A stretch of DNA of 64,000 bases from Streptomyces hyaluromycini (lineage in GTDB: Bacteria > Actinomycetota > Actinomycetes > Streptomycetales > Streptomycetaceae), in the NCBI RefSeq assembly GCF_002217755.1, contig NZ_BCFL01000025.1, positions 117,356 to 181,355 on the forward strand, given 5' to 3'. The first letter of the stretch is position 1. Each line of letters opens with the position of its first letter. Shown here one piece after another: positions 58,468 through 64,000 of this stretch. Below the pieces are notes generated by a model, which searched no databases, was not told where the DNA came from, and saw only the letters and a program-made list of their open reading frames with translations. Made by a program: the position numbers and the translations under genes.

Positions 58468-59721
58468 ATGACGGATCCGGCGCAGACGGTCACCAACTGG
58501 GCGCGCAACATCACCTACACCGCCAAGGAGTTCCACCGCCCGGACTCCCTCGACGAGCTCCGGTCGCTGGTGGCCGGCAGCGCGCGGGTACGGGTGCTGG
58601 GCAGCGGGCACTCCTTCAACCGCATCGCCGACCCGGGCCCGGAGGGCGTCCTGGTCTCGGTCGCCGGGCTGCCGCCGGCCGTCGAGGTGGACACGGCGGC
58701 CCGTACGGTCCGGGTCGCGGGCGGGGTGCGCTACGCCGAACTGGCCCGCGCGGTGCATGCGCGGGGCCTCGCGCTGCCCAACATGGCCTCGCTGCCGCAC
58801 ATCTCGGTGGCCGGCTCGGTCGCCACCGGCACCCATGGCTCGGGCGTGGCCAACGGGTCGCTCGCGGCACCCGTACGGGAGGTGGAGCTGGTCCTCGCCG
58901 ACGGCTCGACGGCCACCATCGCGCGAGGCGACGCCCGCTTCGAGGGTGCGGTGACCTCGCTGGGTGCGCTGGGGGCCGTCACCGCGCTCACCCTGAACCT
59001 GGAGGCGGCATATGACATGGCGCAGACTGTATACACCGAACTGCCCCTGGACGGCCTGGACTTCGCGGCAGTGTCCGGGGCCGCCTACAGCGTGAGCCTG
59101 TTCACCGACTGGCGGGAGCCGGGCTTCCGGCAGGTGTGGGTGAAGCGGCGCACCGACCGGCCGGCCGTGGACTTCGGGTGGGCCGCGCCCGCGACCGAGG
59201 CGATGCACCCGGTGCCGGGCATGCCGGCGGGCAACTGCACCCAGCAGTTCGGGGTGCCGGGGCCCTGGCACGAGCGGCTGCCGCACTTCCGGGCGGAGTT
59301 CACGCCGAGCAGCGGGGACGAGCTCCAGTCGGAGTACCTGCTGCCGAGGGCGGCGGCCGTGGATGCGCTGCACGCCGTCGACGGGATCCGGCAGACGGTC
59401 TCGCCCGTCCTTCAGACCTGCGAGGTGCGGACGATCGCCGCCGATCCGCAGTGGCTCAGCCCCGCCCACGGCCGCGACTCCGTCGCCCTGCACTTCACCT
59501 GGGTGGACGACCTGACGACGGTGCTGCCCGTGGTGCGCCGGCTGGAGGAGGCGCTGGCGCCGTTCGACCCGCGGCCGCACTGGGGCAAGGTGCACGCCGT
59601 GCCCGGCGAGGTGCTGCGCGGCCGCTACCCGCGGCTCGCCGACTTCCGGGCCCTGGCCCGGGACCTCGACCCCGACGGGAAGTTCACGAACCCCTTCGTG
59701 GCAGAAGTCCTGCACGGCTGA
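58468..59721 (+). CDS. aldO: Alditol oxidase
   Basis: FAD enzyme of 417 residues very similar, from memory, to Streptomyces coelicolor AldO, which oxidises xylitol, sorbitol and glycerol at C1 with release of hydrogen peroxide. The PCMH-type FAD domain has VRVLGSGHSFN with His48 for covalent FAD. The SVAGSVATGTHGSGVANGSL loop is conserved, and the C-terminal ALO domain includes HPVPGMPAGNCTQQFGVPGP and HWGKVHAVP. Soluble, cytosolic. The ribosome binding site is weak (GGGACGG). Confidence 0.95.
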   Translation: MTDPAQTVTNWARNITYTAKEFHRPDSLDELRSLVAGSARVRVLGSGHSFNRIADPGPEGVLVSVAGLPPAVEVDTAARTVRVAGGVRYAELARAVHARGLALPNMASLPHISVAGSVATGTHGSGVANGSLAAPVREVELVLADGSTATIARGDARFEGAVTSLGALGAVTALTLNLEAAYDMAQTVYTELPLDGLDFAAVSGAAYSVSLFTDWREPGFRQVWVKRRTDRPAVDFGWAAPATEAMHPVPGMPAGNCTQQFGVPGPWHERLPHFRAEFTPSSGDELQSEYLLPRAAAVDALHAVDGIRQTVSPVLQTCEVRTIAADPQWLSPAHGRDSVALHFTWVDDLTTVLPVVRRLEEALAPFDPRPHWGKVHAVPGEVLRGRYPRLADFRALARDLDPDGKFTNPFVAEVLHG

Positions 59722-59796
59722 CCGCGACCGACCACGGCCGACCACGGCCGACCACGACTGGCGGACTTAATCCAACCCTTAATGTAATGGCTTGTC

Positions 59797-59808
59797 GAAA
59801 GCGCTTCC
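59797..59808. promoter_or_regulatory. GAAAGCGCTTCC palindrome before the ROK gene
   Basis: A near-perfect LacI/CcpA-type operator core, 21 bases before the ROK start codon. In Streptomyces such sites often bind LacI-family repressors of sugar genes. Confidence 0.5.
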
Positions 59809-59829
59809 CAGGCCATAGCCTTGCGCCGT

Positions 59830-61065
59830 GTGAAGCACACATCACGTGACATCCGCACCGCCAACCGCTACGAGGTGCTGCGGCACATCATCGCCGAGTC
59901 TCCCACCTCCCGACAGGAGCTGGCGGCCGTCACCGGGCTGAGCCTGGCCACGGTCGCCACCCTCGTCGGGGAGCTGCTGGAGCTGAGGATGATCACGGAG
60001 GTCGGCTTCGAGGACTCCGCGGGCGGCCGTCCGCGCGGACTCGTCGCGGTCAACCCGTCGGGGGGCGCGCTGATCGGCGTCGACATCGCGGAGACCTACG
60101 TCCGCGTCGAGCTGTTCGACCTCGCCCTGAACGTGCTGGCCCGCGCCGAGGAGGACGTGCGCCCCGGCGAGAACCGGCCGGAGCAGGTGGTCGGGCAGGT
60201 GGCCGCGGCGGTCGGCGCGGTGGTGGCGCAGGCCGGGATCGAGGGCGCGCGGGTGCTGGGCGTCGGGGTGAGCGTGCCGGGGCAGGTGGACCGGGCCACC
60301 GGCATCGCCGAGTACGCGCCCAACTGGGACTGGCACGACGTACCGTTGCTGCGCCTGCTGTCCGGACACATCGCGTATCCCCTCCACCTGGACAATCCGC
60401 TGCGGGCCTGCGCGGTGGCCGAGCAGTGGTTCGGGGCGGCGCGCGGGCGCGGGGACACCGTGGTGGTGAACCTCGGAACGGGGGTCGGCGCCGGGCTCGC
60501 GCTCGGCGGCGGACTGCACCGGGGTGTCAGCAACAGCGCCGGGGAGTGGGGTCACACGACGCTCGTCCTGGACGGCCGGCTGTGCCACTGCGGCAACCAC
60601 GGCTGCGTCGAGACGTACGTCGGCGCCCCCGGCATCATGCTGAATCTGCGGGAGTTGAGCCCGCAGAGCCCGCTGCTGCACCCGGAGGACCAGACGGCCA
60701 CCGTGGACGCGCTGGCCCGGGGCGTGGCGGACGGTGACCCCGTCGCGGTCGAGGTCGTACGGGACACGGCCCGTTACATCGGCGCCGGCATCGCCAACCT
60801 GGTGAACCTGCTCAACCCCGAACTGGTCGTGCTCAGCAGCTGGGTGGCCCGCCGGCTCGGCGAACCGCTGCTGGCGGAGGTGCGGGAGGCCGTCCGGCGG
60901 CACGCGCTCGGCCGGCCGTTCGCCGCCACCGAGATCGTCCTCTCCCCCATCCCCACCGACCCGGTCTGCCTGGGCGCGGCCACGTTCGCCCTGGAGGGCG
61001 CGCTGCGGTCGGTGGGCCTGCGCAACGGGGGCCGCACGGGCCGCACCGTGCCCGCCTCCCGGTGA
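59830..61065 (+). CDS. ROK family transcriptional regulator
   Basis: Protein of 411 residues: N-terminal winged helix (TSRQELAAVTGLSLATVATL) joined to a ROK sugar-kinase-like domain. The latter contains VVVNLGTGVGAGLALGGGLH and the zinc motif CHCGNHGCVE. The strict kinase ATP loop is poorly kept, as in ROK repressors such as NagC/XylR, so it probably binds a sugar and regulates transcription. GTG 59830 is the likely start; there is no ribosome binding site, so the mRNA may be leaderless. Confidence 0.9.
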   Translation: MKHTSRDIRTANRYEVLRHIIAESPTSRQELAAVTGLSLATVATLVGELLELRMITEVGFEDSAGGRPRGLVAVNPSGGALIGVDIAETYVRVELFDLALNVLARAEEDVRPGENRPEQVVGQVAAAVGAVVAQAGIEGARVLGVGVSVPGQVDRATGIAEYAPNWDWHDVPLLRLLSGHIAYPLHLDNPLRACAVAEQWFGAARGRGDTVVVNLGTGVGAGLALGGGLHRGVSNSAGEWGHTTLVLDGRLCHCGNHGCVETYVGAPGIMLNLRELSPQSPLLHPEDQTATVDALARGVADGDPVAVEVVRDTARYIGAGIANLVNLLNPELVVLSSWVARRLGEPLLAEVREAVRRHALGRPFAATEIVLSPIPTDPVCLGAATFALEGALRSVGLRNGGRTGRTVPASR

Positions 61066-61257
61066 CCGGCCCCGCCGACCCGGCCGTCCCGCCCGTCGAC
61101 GTGCTCTCCTCGCGGTGATCGAACAGTCCAAATCGCGGGTCGATTAATCCATTGCCGGGCTCCTCGGCGCTCTGCGACCGTCGTGGCGTATCCGCGGCCG
61201 GTCGGCCTCCCAAACCGACCGGCCGTATGTCGTGCACGGAACGAGGGGGTCCTCAGC

Positions 61258-62265
61258 GTGGCCGGAAGTATCGAGGTCCGCGGCCTGTCCCGCACCTTCC
61301 ACACCACCGTCCGGCGGCCGGGTTTCGCGGGCGCCCTGCGATCCCTGGTCAATCCCGAGCGCGTGGAGAAGCACGCGGTCTCCGACATCTCCTTCGACGT
61401 CGCCCCGGGCGAACTCCTCGCCCTGCTCGGCCCGAACGGCGCGGGCAAGTCGACCACCATCAAGATACTCACCGGCATCCTCACCCCGACCTCCGGCGAG
61501 GCCCGGGTCGCGGGCGTGGTGCCGTACCGGGAGCGGGAGCGCAACGCCCGGAACATCGGTGCGGTGTTCGGGCAGCGGACCCAGCTGTGGTGGGACCTGC
61601 CGGTGCGCGAGTCGTTCGCGATTCTCCGCGACATCTACGAGGTACCGAAGGCCGAACACGCGGCGCGCCTGCGGGAGTTCGACGACCTTCTCGAACTCTC
61701 CGCCTTCTGGGACACCCGGGTACGGCACCTCTCGCTCGGCCAGCGCGTCCGCTGCGACCTGGCCGCCGCGCTGCTGCACGACCCGCCGGTCGTCTTCCTG
61801 GACGAGCCGACCATCGGCATGGACGTGGTGGTGAAGGAGCAGGTCCGCGAGTTCCTGCGGTACCAGGTGGCCGAGCGCGGCCGTACCGTCCTGCTCACCA
61901 CGCACGACATGACCGAGGTCGAGCGGCTCGCGGAGCGGGTGGTGCTGGTCAACCACGGGCGGCTGGTGCTCGACGGCACCCTGGACGAGGTCCGCCGGGA
62001 CTTCGGCTCCACCTGGCAGGTGCGGGCGACGCTCGCCGACCCGCACACCCCTGTGGGCCCGCTGCCGGGCATCGCGCTGGTGAGCCATGACGGGCCCCAG
62101 GTGGTGTTCGGCCCGGACGGTCCGGCCGCGCCCACCGTCCACCAGGCGCTGAAGCTGGTCATCGAGCGGTACGAGGTGACCGGTGTGGCGGTGGACGAGG
62201 CGGACCTGGAGGACGTGATGCGCGCGGCCTACGCCGAGGCCAGGGCCAAGGCCGAGGCGGCGTGA
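61258..62265 (+). CDS. ABC-2 exporter ATP-binding protein
   Basis: ATPase of 335 residues with Walker A GPNGAGKSTT, signature LSLGQRVRCDLAAALLH, Walker B VVFLDEPTIGMD and switch THD. The C-terminal extension is typical of the COG4586 group. GTG 61258 has GAGGGGG upstream. Its TGA overlaps the next ATG by one base. With two permeases it forms an export system of unknown cargo. Confidence 0.93.
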   Translation: MAGSIEVRGLSRTFHTTVRRPGFAGALRSLVNPERVEKHAVSDISFDVAPGELLALLGPNGAGKSTTIKILTGILTPTSGEARVAGVVPYRERERNARNIGAVFGQRTQLWWDLPVRESFAILRDIYEVPKAEHAARLREFDDLLELSAFWDTRVRHLSLGQRVRCDLAAALLHDPPVVFLDEPTIGMDVVVKEQVREFLRYQVAERGRTVLLTTHDMTEVERLAERVVLVNHGRLVLDGTLDEVRRDFGSTWQVRATLADPHTPVGPLPGIALVSHDGPQVVFGPDGPAAPTVHQALKLVIERYEVTGVAVDEADLEDVMRAAYAEARAKAEAA

Positions 62266-63071
62266 TGACGACCCTGACCTACGCCTGGCGCGCCGCCCGG
62301 GTCACCCCGCTCGGCGAGCTGTACACCCCGCCCCGCATCACCGCCGCGCTGCTGCGGCTGACCGTGCAGGTGGTGCTGGTCGCGTCCCTGTGGCACGGCC
62401 TGTACGCCCAGACCGGTACGACGGCCGGGCTCTCCCGGGACCAGGCGGTCACCTTCGCCGTGCTGGCCGTACTCGCCTCCCGGCTGCGGGAGCTGGACCA
62501 GTACGCGGGCCGGGACTCGGTCGCGCAGCACATGTACTACGGCACGGTCGTCTACTGGTACCTGCGCCCGCTGTCCCCGCACCGCTACTACGCGCTGCGC
62601 GCCCTGGGCGAGCAACTCTACGGACTCGCCTGGGCGTTGGCCGGATACGCGATCTGCCTGGCGGCCGGCGTCGTGGTGCCGCCCGAGTCGGCGGCCGTGG
62701 CAGGGGTGTTCGCGCTCAGCCTGCTCCTCGGCCAGTGGGTCCTGCACTACGTCATGCTGCTCATCGACCAGTTGTGCTTCTGGACGCTGCGCAACACGGC
62801 CGCCCTGCTGATCCTGATCTTCGCGCAGAACCTGATGTCCGGGGTGTACGCCCCGCTGTGGTTCTTCCCGCACTGGTTCCTGGTCCTCAGCTCCTTCCTG
62901 CCGTTCCAGGCCACGCTCAACGTGCCGCTGTCGCTGTACGTGGGCCGCATCCCGCTCTCCGACGCGGGCTTCCAGCTCGGCGTCCAGGCCGCCTGGCTGG
63001 TGGCGCTGCGCGTCCTCACCCGGTTCCTGTGGCGGCGCGCCGCCCGTCGAGTCGTCTCCCAGGGAGGCTGA
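62265..63071 (+). CDS. ABC-2 transporter permease 1
   Basis: Integral membrane protein of 268 residues with six helices, of the ABC-2 group that accompanies COG4586 ATPases. Segment QHMYYGTVVYWYLRPLSPHRYY is typical of the family cytosolic loop. ATG 62265 is coupled to the ATPase stop (TGATG). Confidence 0.85.
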   Translation: MTTLTYAWRAARVTPLGELYTPPRITAALLRLTVQVVLVASLWHGLYAQTGTTAGLSRDQAVTFAVLAVLASRLRELDQYAGRDSVAQHMYYGTVVYWYLRPLSPHRYYALRALGEQLYGLAWALAGYAICLAAGVVVPPESAAVAGVFALSLLLGQWVLHYVMLLIDQLCFWTLRNTAALLILIFAQNLMSGVYAPLWFFPHWFLVLSSFLPFQATLNVPLSLYVGRIPLSDAGFQLGVQAAWLVALRVLTRFLWRRAARRVVSQGG

Positions 63072-63076
63072 GGCCC

Positions 63077-63877
63077 ATGAACGCCGTACGGATCATGTGG
63101 CGGGTCACGCAGCTCAACTTCCGTGCCCAGCTGGAGTACCGCACCGAGTTCCTGATGATGATCGCGATCGGGGCGGTCTGGCAGGTGTCGGTGATCGTGT
63201 TCGCGACCGTGCTGTTGACCCGGTTCGCCGGGATGGGCGGCTGGGACAGCTCGGACGTCCTGCTCATCCCGGCGACCCGGATGCTCGCCCACGGTCTGTT
63301 CGTCCTGTTCCTGGGCCGGGTGCACGGTCTGGGCCGGCACATCCAGGAGGGCAAGATCGACGCGTATCTGCTCCGCCCCCTCCCGGTCTACCGCCAGGTC
63401 CAGCTGGAGTTCTTCCCGACCAACGCGATCGGCGACCTGACGGTGGCGGTGGGCCTGATGGCGGGCGCGCTCGGCCGCAGCCACCTGGACTGGACGGCGG
63501 GGAGGATCTCGTACCTGATCGCCGCGGTCCTCGGCGGCATGCTCCTGGAAGCCGCCCTGTTCACCGTCGTCGCCTCGGCATCCCTGCGCTTCCCGGCCGC
63601 CGACTACTGGGGCCGCTGGCTGGAGGAACTCCTCGGCACCTTCGGCAGCTACCCCCTCAACGTCCTCCCGAGGGCGGTCGGCGGCTTCCTCACCTACGGC
63701 CTCCCGCTCGCCTTCGTCGCCTACTTCCCGGCGGCCGTCCTCACCGGCCACGGCCACTCCACCGGCGCCCCCTACTGGCTGGCCGCCGCCTCCCCCCTCC
63801 TGGGCCTGCTCGCCTACCTGGCCGCCCGGTGGCTGTGGCGGTGGGCGCTGGGGCACTACACGGGGGTGAACGGCTGA
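63077..63877 (+). CDS. ABC-2 transporter permease 2
   Basis: Second permease of 266 residues with six helices and the related loop GRVHGLGRHIQEGKIDAYLLRPLPV. ATG 63077 has AGGGAGG upstream and lies 5 bases past the first permease, so the three genes form one operon. The two permeases probably make a heterodimer. Confidence 0.88.
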   Translation: MNAVRIMWRVTQLNFRAQLEYRTEFLMMIAIGAVWQVSVIVFATVLLTRFAGMGGWDSSDVLLIPATRMLAHGLFVLFLGRVHGLGRHIQEGKIDAYLLRPLPVYRQVQLEFFPTNAIGDLTVAVGLMAGALGRSHLDWTAGRISYLIAAVLGGMLLEAALFTVVASASLRFPAADYWGRWLEELLGTFGSYPLNVLPRAVGGFLTYGLPLAFVAYFPAAVLTGHGHSTGAPYWLAAASPLLGLLAYLAARWLWRWALGHYTGVNG

Positions 63878-63892
63878 CGTTCCGCTCGTGCG

Positions 63893-64000
63893 TCAGCTGT
63901 GCCGCGCGCCGCGGACCGGGGTGCACAGGCCGACGGCGGCGACGAGGGTGCAGCAGGCTCCGGCCACCGCGGCCACACGGGCGGTCCCGTACTGTTCGGC
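63893..64000 (-). CDS. C-terminal end of an MFS-type transporter (partial)
   Basis: The last 35 codons of a minus-strand gene that continues beyond the window. EQYGTARVAAVAGACCTLVA and the following hydrophobic residues look like the final membrane helix and short Arg-rich tail of a major-facilitator transporter. Convergent with the ABC-2 operon, 15 bases apart. Too short for a firm family call. Confidence 0.55.
   Translation of the reverse strand, partial: AEQYGTARVAAVAGACCTLVAAVGLCTPVRGARHS

Overview
The base composition (roughly 70% or more G+C), very high third-position GC in every convincing gene, frequent GTG and TTG starts with GGAGG-type ribosome binding sites, rare in-frame TTA codons and the gene families present all point to a Streptomyces chromosome. 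The window holds about 55 protein genes, two microgenes, three degraded genes or remnants, a small insertion element and a set of dispersed palindromic repeats. I saw no rRNA, tRNA, CRISPR array, prophage or transposase gene.

Layout. 0.1-5.9 kb: secreted tannase-like esterase, a MITE-like element, a cytochrome P450, a DUF2278/lamin-tail protein, an SRPBCC protein and a Crp/Fnr regulator with two TTA codons. 6-15 kb: a purine catabolism block (xdhC-type maturation factor, NCS2 purine permease, three-subunit xanthine dehydrogenase, divergent PucR regulator). 15-20.5 kb: TPR protein, small membrane protein, GntR/FCD regulator, FhuF-like ferric reductase behind an iron box, DUF2637 membrane protein, HATPase anti-sigma-like protein. 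20.7-30.3 kb: two small secreted proteins, a membrane-spanning XRE regulator, pyruvate oxidase, a PP2C-like protein, a TrmB/LuxR-type regulator, a DUF456 protein and an SGNH hydrolase. 30.5-39.2 kb: alkylation repair pair (ogt and an ada-alkA fusion), rsgA with an upstream microgene, a secreted beta-trefoil protein, a large XRE-ATPase-LuxR regulator, and a broken second copy of the microgene-rsgA unit.

39.3-43.1 kb: a formamide-to-CO2 module (formamidase, AmiS/UreI channel, FmdB zinc ribbon, NAD formate dehydrogenase). 43.3-47.6 kb: a Cys-rich protein, a membrane acyltransferase, a cold-shock protein and a DEAD-box helicase separated by an attenuator-like hairpin. 47.8-51.9 kb: LacI regulator with twin operators and a CUT2 sugar ABC transporter. 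52-59.7 kb: a membrane protein joining sigma-like, zinc anti-sigma and cellulose-binding parts, a radical SAM protein, a PNPOx-like protein, a second LacI regulator, a D-hydroxyacid dehydrogenase and alditol oxidase. 59.8-64 kb: ROK regulator, an ABC-2 export operon and the end of an MFS transporter.

The most novel signal is a 23-24 codon microgene found twice, each time directly upstream of an rsgA (ribosome GTPase) reading frame that starts with TTG. In both copies the rsgA ribosome binding site AAGGG lies between two CCCTT arms that could pair with it alternatively, as in a translational switch. Other strong observations are the sigma/anti-sigma/CBM2 fusion protein, a repeat element incorporated in frame into pucR, an apparently inactive glycosylase domain in the Ada-AlkA fusion, and TTA codons (possible bldA control) in three genes.
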